The notes beneath the pieces are model-generated. The model ran no database searches and had not been told where the DNA came from. It was given only the letters and a program-made list of their open reading frames with translations. A stretch of DNA of 64,000 nucleotides, from the NCBI GenBank assembly GCA_945919795.1, contig CAMEJJ010000001.1, positions 124,001 to 188,000 on the forward strand, in the 5' to 3' direction. The position numbers and the translations under genes are program-made. Within the stretch, counting starts at the first letter, position 1. Each line of letters begins with the position of its first letter. This DNA is from an uncultured Lachnospiraceae bacterium (GTDB taxonomy: Bacteria > Bacillota > Clostridia > Lachnospirales > Lachnospiraceae). Of the stretch, positions 28,901 through 36,118 are shown piece by piece.

Positions 28901-29099
28901 TGGCCCCAAAGGTCATTGCTGTTTTAATGGTCTGTGTCAAATTGCTAAAATCCCATGTCACATATTGAAAAATAAATCGATCCGTAAAAAACGATAACAA
29001 CCAATGAACGACGGCGATTGCAAGACACACTTTATTCAATTGGAAATATTTCTTTTCATTATTTCTTTTCATCATTTCTTTCCATGAAACATTTTCCAT
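25971..29099 (-). CDS. Fusion of a polytopic membrane protein (DUF6020-like) and a GT2 glycosyltransferase
   Basis: 1042 residues. The N-terminal about 600 residues form about 12 helices with WPGIWRMDEFGIL in an early loop, a pattern I associate with DUF6020-like membrane proteins of Lachnospiraceae; an Asn-rich segment lies in one loop. A charged Asn/Glu/Lys linker (about 640-665) leads to a GT2 domain: ISIVVPTYETKE, LLDHDDLLT, YSDEDKCD, and FKPDFNLDLLLSNNYICHF. The GT2 part resembles the first GT2 domain of the two-domain protein encoded further along the locus. The ribosome site at the first ATG is poor; a start about nine codons in is possible. The coupled next gene is another GT2. Confidence 0.82.
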   Translation of the reverse strand: MENVSWKEMMKRNNEKKYFQLNKVCLAIAVVHWLLSFFTDRFIFQYVTWDFSNLTQTIKTAMTFGAKAVFLLVLIALWQGVFFFVKKADRRFVRNSLIYFGINLFVLLLVWPGIWRMDEFGILNSAVNLIPVFWQNYLTSIFYVFSLMLFPFPAGVVIVQCAVISLAAGFVITRFEKRFGKWGLLSFIPFLFFPVLDSNLYPMRMSIYAFLELVLLVILVEKSEGQDENKIQNSLQNNINKNAHEIRYNILQNSNDMSRNTQTEKKKDSLFVCIVLAALVTVWRTEAIYYVLFFPLLLWILFAKKWSRKKLVQTICGYLILSLVLLVPQTVGDKLTSGNQYNLTSVVLPLVPLVEAADDSDSCQEELAAIDEVINVEVAVQGAKENKSGISLFWGNPDFQRTDYTDEEYAQFKSAYYRLILKYPTVFLQERFTCFMQSVDLLENTTELFSKKDVPNYETFRTYPLTKPLNETLRNRTICFLEWRSASDYQQKKAGYSFVYGPFLPIAILLVSWAYCLIRKKWKQFFILSLPLIKVPLIMLTAPSRLFMYYYSLYLIGYVLLFYLLIGLWSKIWKKIGTPIAKTIRYAKRNGIKAAYYAAIERVDHKHTDALTKKALAYMGCREWSGIRNTENDIVNESGKSGENNKENRKENAKENLDNEYGGYQPLISIVVPTYETKEKFLRELLDCVIRQTYSNWELIIADASKSDAVKKIVDEVEQNAGISDLIKYKHLDENKGISENTNAAIDEACGDYIALLDHDDLLTLDALEKMVERLQATDVDDMQTVIAVYSDEDKCDTDGNRFYEPYFKPDFNLDLLLSNNYICHFLMVRADVMKAFKLRAKYDGAQDYDLVLRLALLTENVINIGIDDILSATESKEKIDCKTGKLQILHTPSILYHWRCHEESTAINTDSKRYAYDAGREALKDYFTKKGMADQVEVTDSEHLGFYKTTYVPDIFAVRKDVAAVCGRVVKDGIVIASPDHLFDGLRIYSSGYMHRADLYMDVTTYDERALRVRSDLDVNLDEALNMGMKLVYDPELVEKI

Positions 29100-29126
29100 A
29101 ACATAAATTCATTTACACATAGCAAC

Positions 29127-29855
29127 TCAATTGGGAACATAATGTTCCTTAAAATAATCCAGTTCTTCGGGCGTACCAAGTACATGTACCTTGTCATAAT
29201 CCACTATGGAGATTCTGACATCTCCGCCTTTGCTAATCAGATAATTATACAAAGGAGCTACATATTTTTCGCCCTTCTCCAATTTTTCATCCGAAGTATA
29301 GTACTCATTGTAGAGTTGTTCATATAATCCGCATGTCTTAAAATAATATGCACCCAATGTACAATTATCAGAAATACGGGTCTTTTCCCGGACTTCCACA
29401 ACCTTTCCGCTTTCATCCAGTCTTGCAAAGCTCCAGTGATCGCCCTCTGCATGAAAACAAGGAATGAAACCATCGCCTGCAATCTGATCCATGCGCATTT
29501 GTCCAGCCTCTACATAAGTATCAATATTATAAATCATCAAAGAATCGTCTTTGTCCCACTCTTTTGCCGCAAGCATGGCTGTGGTAGCCTGTCCATCCGT
29601 CAGATAATCCAGCTCAACTACTCTCACATCCGTAATGCCTAGTTTTTCACAGGTTGTTGTAATAAACCCACTTGCATCATCTTCTTTACGCACAATAAAG
29701 ATACAGGTATTGCTCTTTAAATCAAATCCTTCCAAGCTCTCCATGGACCACTCAAATAAAGTTTTTCCATGTGCTTCAATCATGTATTTAGGCACATTGT
29801 ATCCTGCTTTTCGAAATCTGGAGCCAAGCCCCGCCATAGTAATTACAATTGTCAT
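29127..29855 (-). CDS. Sugar-nucleotide/NTP transferase family protein
   Basis: 242 residues. The N-terminus IVITMAGLGSRFRKAGYNVPKYMI is the nucleotide-binding loop of the NTP_transferase fold (G-x-G-x-R...P-K), followed by YNIDTYV as the metal-binding acidic motif. Such small enzymes activate a sugar phosphate or alditol phosphate with a nucleotide in capsule loci. ATGA overlap with the upstream DUF4956 gene shows translational coupling. The substrate cannot be assigned; it may act on the product of the APH-like kinase in this locus. Confidence 0.85.
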   Translation of the reverse strand: MTIVITMAGLGSRFRKAGYNVPKYMIEAHGKTLFEWSMESLEGFDLKSNTCIFIVRKEDDASGFITTTCEKLGITDVRVVELDYLTDGQATTAMLAAKEWDKDDSLMIYNIDTYVEAGQMRMDQIAGDGFIPCFHAEGDHWSFARLDESGKVVEVREKTRISDNCTLGAYYFKTCGLYEQLYNEYYTSDEKLEKGEKYVAPLYNYLISKGGDVRISIVDYDKVHVLGTPEELDYFKEHYVPN

Positions 29856-30529
29856 ACGGTTACCTCCCCATCATGCGCCATTAAAGAAACGCCGTAAACA
29901 CCTTCGATTGCATGTACTTCTTTGATGACTTTCGCACCATCCTTGGGTTTGCATTCCACAATCAGACTAAGACCTTTTTCTGATAAATTGCGGGATTTTA
30001 CTTTGCAAACTTTATTATCCTGTAAAACAATATCCAAAATATCTTTTTCTGCAGATGCGTCTTTTGCACTTACAACTAAAAGGGATGCTGCCATACCGAC
30101 AGGCGTCAGTTCCAGTGCAAGTAAGCCTATGGTAATCACAAGACTTGCAAGAATGGCAATCACATACAAGTTGGCGCCACAAATAATTCCCACACTGATT
30201 GACCAGAACAAAAACATCAGATCCATAGGTTCCTTAATTGCCGTACGGAAACGGACAATGGACAACGCACCCACCATACCTAATGAAATCACAAGATTTG
30301 ACTGCATTGCCAGAATGATTGCCGCGGTAATAATCGCAATCAGTGCCAAGGAAACATTAAAGCTTTTATTGTAAAATGTCTTTTTGCTGTGCACATAATA
30401 AACAACAAAAATATAAATCGCCAGAATCACCGTTACAAGCAATGTGACCACAATTTTTCCGGTGGTAATATCACCGGCACTAAATCCTTCCAAAAAGGAC
30501 TTTTTAAAGATATTAGAGAAGGTGTTCAT
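29852..30529 (-). CDS. DUF4956 membrane protein
   Basis: 225 residues; the start is fixed by an ATGA overlap with the VTC gene and a CAGGAG ribosome site. Four or five membrane helices fall in the first half, with the DUF4956 hallmark GALSIVRFRTAIKEPMDL, then a soluble C-terminal domain of about 80 residues. DUF4956 proteins commonly sit beside VTC-domain proteins and CotH kinases, as they do here. Function unknown; a membrane partner of the polyphosphate-polymerase-type protein is an inference from that association. Confidence 0.9.
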   Translation of the reverse strand: MNTFSNIFKKSFLEGFSAGDITTGKIVVTLLVTVILAIYIFVVYYVHSKKTFYNKSFNVSLALIAIITAAIILAMQSNLVISLGMVGALSIVRFRTAIKEPMDLMFLFWSISVGIICGANLYVIAILASLVITIGLLALELTPVGMAASLLVVSAKDASAEKDILDIVLQDNKVCKVKSRNLSEKGLSLIVECKPKDGAKVIKEVHAIEGVYGVSLMAHDGEVTV

Positions 30530-31275
30530 AAATGATATCTCCTGCATAAATAATATTTTGAAAAAGTTGTCTGCTGCATATGTCCATTTTCAAGCACTTC
30601 TTTGATATAAGCCGGCAGAAATTCATCAAACTTGACTTCCATCAGGGTCTGTCCCTGCGGCAAAATCTTCCGTGCATGGAGGTCTGTATGAAAAAATGCC
30701 CCAAAATCCGCTGATGAGCAAATGCCATCATCAAACGTTACCCGTACATTTCCATTGTTTTCCACAAAAGGAGTCCGTTCATAGGATACAATCACCTTGG
30801 GCTGCATTAATCTGGTTTGTTTTAATATCAGAAGCTCCTGAACCAGTGACGGCTCCTCATAGATTTCATCAAAATTCCATAGTTGATGTCCGATATGACA
30901 TAAGTCCGGTTCCATGCTCTCAACGTTCTCAGCATTCTCATCGACTGACATTCCGGTGAGCATTTCAAATTGAGCCATGGTTAAGTCCTGATGTAGCTTT
31001 TTCGTCATACCATTTTGTTTTATTTTCTTTTCCAACACAATTTGATCTTTGGAACCATTGTATATCCGGATGCGATATTTGGATCTGGGATCGGTTCCTG
31101 CTTCATTTTGATAATAACAACTATCATTAATATCATCAAAATAAATACTGCGGATTTCATACGCTCCCGACTGTCCGGCATGTGCATCCCGGGACATAAT
31201 CGTTGCTATACGGTTCTTTAAAATCAACGCCTGTTGTGTCGAAATGATATATTTATATTCATGTCGAAAATCCAT
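30526..31275 (-). CDS. VTC-domain protein (polyphosphate polymerase-like)
   Basis: 249 residues. FRHEYKYIIS, the EIRSIYFDD segment, SKYRIRIYNG and LEKKIKQNG provide the basic tunnel residues of the VTC/CYTH-like fold; VIVSYERTPF and VRVTFDDGI follow, and LMEVKFDEFLP near the end provides the acidic and lysine positions. Eukaryotic VTC4 makes polyphosphate from ATP; bacterial homologues beside DUF4956 are uncharacterised in most cases. GGAG precedes the ATG, and a strong promoter lies just upstream, so this starts the operon VTC, DUF4956, NTP transferase, membrane-GT2 fusion, GT2. Confidence 0.9.
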   Translation of the reverse strand: MDFRHEYKYIISTQQALILKNRIATIMSRDAHAGQSGAYEIRSIYFDDINDSCYYQNEAGTDPRSKYRIRIYNGSKDQIVLEKKIKQNGMTKKLHQDLTMAQFEMLTGMSVDENAENVESMEPDLCHIGHQLWNFDEIYEEPSLVQELLILKQTRLMQPKVIVSYERTPFVENNGNVRVTFDDGICSSADFGAFFHTDLHARKILPQGQTLMEVKFDEFLPAYIKEVLENGHMQQTTFSKYYLCRRYHL

Positions 31276-31309
31276 ATTGTTTCTCCGAAATCATGTACAA
31301 ATCCGTTTT

Positions 31310-31338
31310 ATTATATCACATCCAATAATTTACCACAA
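31310..31338 (-). promoter_or_regulatory. Promoter of the VTC operon
   Basis: TTGTGG, 17 bases, TATAAT on the minus strand with an extended -10 (TGATATAAT), ending 35 bases before the VTC start codon. Confidence 0.75.
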
Positions 31339-31362
31339 TCTACTTACCAATACTGTTTCGAC

Positions 31363-31605
31363 TTACCAATACTGTTCTACTTTTCGTTTGGCTTCATTTT
31401 CTTCATATCCGTAAATTGCCATTACCTGTTCGACTGCATCGAGCATGGAGCCTGCTTTTGATTTCCAGTATGAAACTACCCCGGAAACAACTTTTTCAAT
31501 TTGCATCTCTTCCACTTCTTTACCATATGCAATTTTCTCTTCGTAAATTATTCTTCCAACTTTTGTCATATCCAATCTCTTTCTGATTTCTTCTGCTTTC
31601 GCTTT
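31363..31605 (-). pseudogene. Truncated duplicate of the C-terminus of the PD-(D/E)XK gene
   Basis: About 80 codons nearly identical to the C-terminal third of the neighbouring nuclease-like gene, starting around EEIRKRLDMTKVG and ending VEQYW and a stop, like the parent. It begins right after the parent's stop codon and lacks a ribosome site. Relative to the parent it has lost a few residues (EERVTTS becomes EEM). A tandem partial duplication that is probably not expressed on its own. Confidence 0.75.
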
Positions 31606-31606
31606 A

Positions 31607-32521
31607 CTACCAATACTGTTCTACTTTTCGCTTAGCTTCATTTTCTTCATAACCGTATATTGCCATTACCAGTTCGACCGCATCAAGCATGGAGCCTGTT
31701 TTTGATTTCCAGTATGAAACTACCCCGGAAACAGCCTTTTCAATTTGTGATGTAGTCACACGTTCCTCAACTTCTTTACCATATGCAATTTTTTCTTCAT
31801 AAATAATTCTTCCAACTTTTGTCATATCCAATCGCCTCCTAATCTCTTCTGCTACTTCTTCGTCTATTATTTTATCCGTAAAGCTTAAAACTCCTGCAAA
31901 TAAGAATCTCTGCATTTGCATTTCTTTGATTTGTTTTATTAAATCTACCACTTTTTTTGCAATTTCTCGTTGCTTTTCTATTCCTTGAAATGCAAGAGGA
32001 AGAATGATCATTTTCATCATATCTTCTTCATCAAGCAATTGCTTTTGCTCTATTTTATTGAGCAGTCTTTGATATTCTTTTTCTCCATCAATTTCAATCA
32101 AAAAAGCTTCTTCTGTTATCAGTTGAATTGCGCCAGCCTGAAATACCGGTTCCGTTTTTCCTCTTTTCACATCCGCCGTGTATATAATGATGATGCGGAT
32201 TTTTACTTTTCGTAAATCAACTTTATCCCTAATTAGTCGTCGCAATATCCGTAACACATAACTAAGATATTTGACCTTATTTCGGTATCGGTACTTACTC
32301 TCATAATCAATGATGGCATAACTCCCGTCCTCCAACACAAAAATGTTATCAATCCGCAACTCATTAAGTTCTAATGACGGAAGATTTGTCGGAAGTACAT
32401 CAACAACCTTTGGTACATTCAGCCCATATGCTTTTAAGGATTTTTCTTTCATCGATTCACCAAAGATCTTGGAAACGATATCCTTATTTTGATATGCGAC
32501 CTTTACTTCTTTTTCATCCAT
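31607..32521 (-). CDS. Rpn-like PD-(D/E)XK nuclease-family protein
   Basis: 304 residues with a perfect AGGAGG ribosome site. The N-terminal half has the PD-(D/E)XK layout: an Asp in ELRIDNIFVLEDG, then IIDYESKYRYRN with the ExK of the active site. The C-terminal half is helical and charged. It resembles the Rpn/transposase-like nuclease genes that are scattered and often duplicated in clostridial genomes. It sits between CotH and the VTC operon, has a truncated duplicate just downstream, and has inverted repeats just upstream, all consistent with a mobile or recently shuffled gene. Exact family uncertain. Confidence 0.7.
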   Translation of the reverse strand: MDEKEVKVAYQNKDIVSKIFGESMKEKSLKAYGLNVPKVVDVLPTNLPSLELNELRIDNIFVLEDGSYAIIDYESKYRYRNKVKYLSYVLRILRRLIRDKVDLRKVKIRIIIIYTADVKRGKTEPVFQAGAIQLITEEAFLIEIDGEKEYQRLLNKIEQKQLLDEEDMMKMIILPLAFQGIEKQREIAKKVVDLIKQIKEMQMQRFLFAGVLSFTDKIIDEEVAEEIRRRLDMTKVGRIIYEEKIAYGKEVEERVTTSQIEKAVSGVVSYWKSKTGSMLDAVELVMAIYGYEENEAKRKVEQYW

Positions 32522-32541
32522 TCAATCGACCTCCTAATTTG

Positions 32542-32597
32542 GGCAGGAAGTAAATTGTTGTGGATGAATCATTTTCTCTCGTTCGAAACTTCCTGCC
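32542..32597. repeat. 10-bp inverted repeat upstream of the Rpn-like gene
   Basis: GGCAGGAAGT and ACTTCCTGCC, perfect arms 36 bases apart, ending about 20 bases before the Rpn-like ATG. Shorter dyads (GGGCAACTGCCC and TATCTGT...ACAGATA) follow. It could be an insertion end, an operator or a leader structure. Confidence 0.6.
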
Positions 32598-32693
32598 ATA
32601 TTCATAATAATTGTGAATTTAAAGCACGAAATGTTTCGATGGGCAACTGCCCGAGATATCAGAATGATAAAGATATATCTGTAAAATACAGAT

Positions 32694-32739
32694 AAAAAAG
32701 AAACTTATGCTTTATAGTTATTAACATAGCACAAGTTTC
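32694..32739 (-). terminator. Intrinsic terminator after the CotH gene
   Basis: On the minus strand GAAACTTGTGCT pairs with AGCATAAGTTTC (one mismatch) and is followed directly by six T. It lies 35 bases after the CotH stop and closes the gtrA-to-CotH operon. Confidence 0.8.
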
Positions 32740-32774
32740 TCCATAGTTCAACAATAATCGTTATTTCGTTTTTA

Positions 32775-34550
32775 CTACCGGCATAGTTCTTCTACGTATC
32801 CATCCACATACGCCAGTCTCTTAACGGCAAAATCATAGATATAGGAAAAATCCTCTTTCTGGTTTCCGTTGGGATAGCGGGCATCCTCTCTTTTAATAGC
32901 TCCGGAATCCTTCACTTTATGTTCCAATTCCTGTATGCGTTCTGTAATGGCTTCATCTGAAAAAATACTATTCCGCCATTTGTTCCAGGTGCGTTGCAAC
33001 AGTTCCTTAGAATTGTCTACGTCTAACTCAATCATCCGTTGTGCGGGCTGCCATGTGATAGGTTCGGTTACAATGGATGCAAGTTCTTCTGAAAAATAAA
33101 CGTTATCGGCATAAACCATACCAAAAGAAATGTTCATATCCCACGGAATAAAATATCCGTATTCTTTTCCGCCGCGGTTGCGCACCACATAATAATAGTT
33201 TTTATTTTCATTATCAAAACCGGCAATTGCCTGATAAAACAGCCAGTTATCAATCAAATTCTGTTGATCGTTATATTGCGTTATTTCAGACGCAAAAGTT
33301 TTCTCATCCGAACCAAGAGCTTCCGCTATCCGATATAAAGGTTCCCATTCCTGTTCATTTTGTAAAATCGTATCACCCTTTAAATAAAAGCCGCCTCGAT
33401 AATCCGGTGAATTAGGATCCGGTAATTCACCTACAAAATCAGAGCTTAGCCACTCGCGGCTGTACTTCTTTTTATAAATTCTTTCCACGACATCTGTATT
33501 TTGAATTAACTGCTCAGATACTGGTCTCAATCCCAGCTGCTTTGCATCAATCGGTACCATCAAATCATAAATTCCCTGATAGCCATCATTGATAAATACT
33601 TCAACCATGGCTGAATCGGTTCCGTAATTATATCCATACAACTGATCCTTTGCTCCGACCTCATTCCATAAATCTACACAAAGCTGGTCACGAATTCTGG
33701 TATTATCCGCATACAATGCATTTAAAATCCAATCGTCATCATCACGTAATCCAAGCAGATTTTTATTGCATTTTTCAAATGTTCCATCCTCATTTTTTTC
33801 TTTTAAATAAAGACGCAAACTCTTTTTTTCATAGGTCAGACTGGTATTTCCCCGAAGTCTTGATTTTGTATAGCAGGTTGTTACCCAGTCGCCATCGTGA
33901 TCTGTATCATAAACATTAAGAGCAAACATCTGACTTCCATCATCCGCTGTGTATTCAGTTCCATGAAAAGTTATCATTGGCAAACCGGTAAATACCAGAT
34001 TATATTCTCCATATCCATCCTTTCCCAAAGCCAGAAATGGAAAATCTTGTCCGTTTGCAATGGCTGATTGCTTATCTATAGTCGTATAGTCCTGAGTAAA
34101 TAATAATTTTGCTTTCATTTTTTTACTATTATTATTGCTACTATTTTTTTCACTATTGCTGACAACATTGCTATCACCATTATTACTGTTACCATTGGCA
34201 TTGCCATCATTATTTCCATCGATAGAATCTGAGCGATTTGTTGTTTCTGTTTTATCAATCGTGAAATTCTCTACAAAATACCCCGAAAGCTTTCCTTCTT
34301 CCCAATCACTCTCTTCCATATCAAGGGGCAAATAAAAAGTTTGACTTGCGGCATCATAGGGCAGTTCTTCATCTTCATAACACAACAAAAAGGCCATATC
34401 TGACAATTCAGATTTAGCCTTTATCTGTTCTATTTTTTTATCATCTGCCACATGAACTCCGGTATCTTTTGCATCATCCAAAGCAATGCAAACTACAACG
34501 GAAATCACAAACAAAATAATGGCAGCAAGCAACACTATTTTCTTTTTCAT
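32775..34550 (-). CDS. CotH kinase family protein
   Basis: 591 residues. An N-terminal signal anchor (about 5-25) is followed by a low-complexity Asn/Ser/Gly linker (about 105-145) and a CotH domain: RLRGNTSL, KKSLRLYL, WILNALYADNTRIRDQL, FINDGYQGIYDLM and FIPWDMNISFG with the metal-binding Asp. CotH proteins are atypical protein kinases; in Bacillus they phosphorylate spore coat proteins. Outside Bacillus they often occur with VTC and DUF4956 genes, as here. The ATGA overlap with glf places it at the end of the long gtrA-glf operon. Its extracytoplasmic location is inferred from the anchor. Confidence 0.9.
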   Translation of the reverse strand: MKKKIVLLAAIILFVISVVVCIALDDAKDTGVHVADDKKIEQIKAKSELSDMAFLLCYEDEELPYDAASQTFYLPLDMEESDWEEGKLSGYFVENFTIDKTETTNRSDSIDGNNDGNANGNSNNGDSNVVSNSEKNSSNNNSKKMKAKLLFTQDYTTIDKQSAIANGQDFPFLALGKDGYGEYNLVFTGLPMITFHGTEYTADDGSQMFALNVYDTDHDGDWVTTCYTKSRLRGNTSLTYEKKSLRLYLKEKNEDGTFEKCNKNLLGLRDDDDWILNALYADNTRIRDQLCVDLWNEVGAKDQLYGYNYGTDSAMVEVFINDGYQGIYDLMVPIDAKQLGLRPVSEQLIQNTDVVERIYKKKYSREWLSSDFVGELPDPNSPDYRGGFYLKGDTILQNEQEWEPLYRIAEALGSDEKTFASEITQYNDQQNLIDNWLFYQAIAGFDNENKNYYYVVRNRGGKEYGYFIPWDMNISFGMVYADNVYFSEELASIVTEPITWQPAQRMIELDVDNSKELLQRTWNKWRNSIFSDEAITERIQELEHKVKDSGAIKREDARYPNGNQKEDFSYIYDFAVKRLAYVDGYVEELCR

Positions 34551-35662
34551 GAAAGCTCTTTCTCACACATATCCAATGCGGCTGCGATCACAGCATCCAT
34601 ATCATAATATTTATATTCACCAAGGCGTCCGCCAAAAATCACGTTTGATTCTTGATCCGCCAGCTCTTTATAAGCTTTATAAAGAGCTCCGTTTTTCTCA
34701 TCATTCACCGGATAATATGGTTCGTCTCCCGGTTTCCATTCCGAGCTGTACTCTTTCGAGATGACGGTCTTTGGCAAATCATTTCCATTTTCATCTTTTC
34801 CAAATTCAAACCATTTATGCTCAATAATTCTGGTCCATGGAGTTTCTCTGTCTGTATAATTGACAGCGGCATTTCCCTGATAGTTTGGAATATCCAATAT
34901 CTCATTTTCAAAACGCACCGAACGGTACTCCAGATTTCCCAAACGATAATCAAAATAAGCATCAATGGCACCGGTATAAACGATTTTTTCTGCCATGGTA
35001 TCATACTCGTCTTTTTTGTCCAGATAATCCTCATTCAGACGAACCTCAATGCCATCCAACATATGCTCTACCATCTTCGTATATCCGCCAATCGGAATGC
35101 CCTGATATAACGCATTAAAATAATTGTTATCAAAGGTTAACCGAACCGGAAGCCGCTTGATAATAAATGCCGGCAGTTCTTTGCAATCACGTCCCCATTG
35201 CTTTTCTGTATAGCCTTTAATCAGTTTCTCATAAATATCACGACCAACCAGCGATATTGCCTGCTCTTCTAAATTTTTCGGTTCACCGACAACTTCCCTG
35301 CGCTGCTCTTCAATCTTTTGTGCTGCCTCTTCAGGCGTTGTAACCCCCCACATTTTATTAAAGGTATACATATTAAAAGGTAGGGAATACAATTCTCCTT
35401 TGTAGTTTGCCACCGGAGAATTGGTAAAACGGTTAAACTCTGCAAACTTTGTAATATACTGCCATACTTTCCGGTTATTGGTATGAAAAATGTGAGCTCC
35501 ATACTGATGCACATGGATTCCTTCCACTTTTTTGGAATAAACATTTCCTGCAATATGAGGACGCTTATCAATAACCAATACATTTTTTCCTTTTTGTTTT
35601 GCCTCATGTGCAAACACGGCCCCATAAAGGCCAGCGCCAACTACTAAATAATCGTATTTCAT
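34547..35662 (-). CDS. glf: UDP-galactopyranose mutase
   Basis: 371 residues, typical length. The FAD dinucleotide fold YLVVGAGLYGAVFAHEAK is followed by VIDKRPHIAGNVY, the QYGAHIFHT motif, the NRFTNSPVANYKGELYSLPFN region and GRLGEYKYYDM at the C-terminus. It interconverts UDP-galactopyranose and UDP-galactofuranose, so the polysaccharide probably contains galactofuranose. It overlaps the CotH gene by ATGA. Confidence 0.97.
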   Translation of the reverse strand: MKYDYLVVGAGLYGAVFAHEAKQKGKNVLVIDKRPHIAGNVYSKKVEGIHVHQYGAHIFHTNNRKVWQYITKFAEFNRFTNSPVANYKGELYSLPFNMYTFNKMWGVTTPEEAAQKIEEQRREVVGEPKNLEEQAISLVGRDIYEKLIKGYTEKQWGRDCKELPAFIIKRLPVRLTFDNNYFNALYQGIPIGGYTKMVEHMLDGIEVRLNEDYLDKKDEYDTMAEKIVYTGAIDAYFDYRLGNLEYRSVRFENEILDIPNYQGNAAVNYTDRETPWTRIIEHKWFEFGKDENGNDLPKTVISKEYSSEWKPGDEPYYPVNDEKNGALYKAYKELADQESNVIFGGRLGEYKYYDMDAVIAAALDMCEKELS

Positions 35663-35725
35663 GATTTCCCTTTTTCCAAATTTTAATTATTCTTTTTATT
35701 TCCAACAACTAATATACAATCCAGC

Positions 35726-36118
35726 TTATTCGCACCGACTTTTTTTGCAGATTTCATCCAATTCATCCACACTGTATTTCAAAAATTCATCCGGTCGGAT
35801 GGTTCTGTCATCTACATAAAATCCATGGTGACCGGGCCATGGTTTGCCATAGATAATTTCATCATACGGAATATCCCACTTATCAAGCCACTGTAAAAGA
35901 ACCTTTGCAGTGTTAGCATTGATTAACCCAATATTTCCGTTGTAGCTGTTCATATTGCGAGAGGTAAAAAGCACGATTTTAGCTCCACCTTCTTTGTATT
36001 CGCGCAGTTTTGCAAGCATTTCCGGAAAAGGAACCAAATCAATGTATTCCTCTTCTTTTTTCTTAATCGGGCACAAAGTGCCGTCAATATCAAAGCAAAA
36101 TGTCAATCCTTCGTACAT
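35726..36118 (-). CDS. Small HAD-family phosphatase of capsule type
   Basis: 130 residues without a cap domain. Motif I CFDIDGTLC, motif II LFTSR, a GKPWP lysine and motif IV YVDDRTI. Small HAD enzymes of this type are found in capsule loci, where they remove phosphate from sugar-phosphate intermediates or act with a nucleotidyltransferase. Its start overlaps the end of the upstream kinase-like gene by 16 bases. Confidence 0.85.
   Translation of the reverse strand: MYEGLTFCFDIDGTLCPIKKKEEEYIDLVPFPEMLAKLREYKEGGAKIVLFTSRNMNSYNGNIGLINANTAKVLLQWLDKWDIPYDEIIYGKPWPGHHGFYVDDRTIRPDEFLKYSVDELDEICKKSRCE

Noticed and set aside
29922-30374. Plus-strand 150-codon frame opposite DUF4956
   Set aside because: Antisense shadow; the minus-strand gene has a clear family motif, ribosome site and coupled neighbours.
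31607-32739. Insertion sequence around the Rpn-like gene
   Set aside because: The gene has transposase-like relatives, but no terminal inverted repeats flanking both ends or target duplication could be identified.
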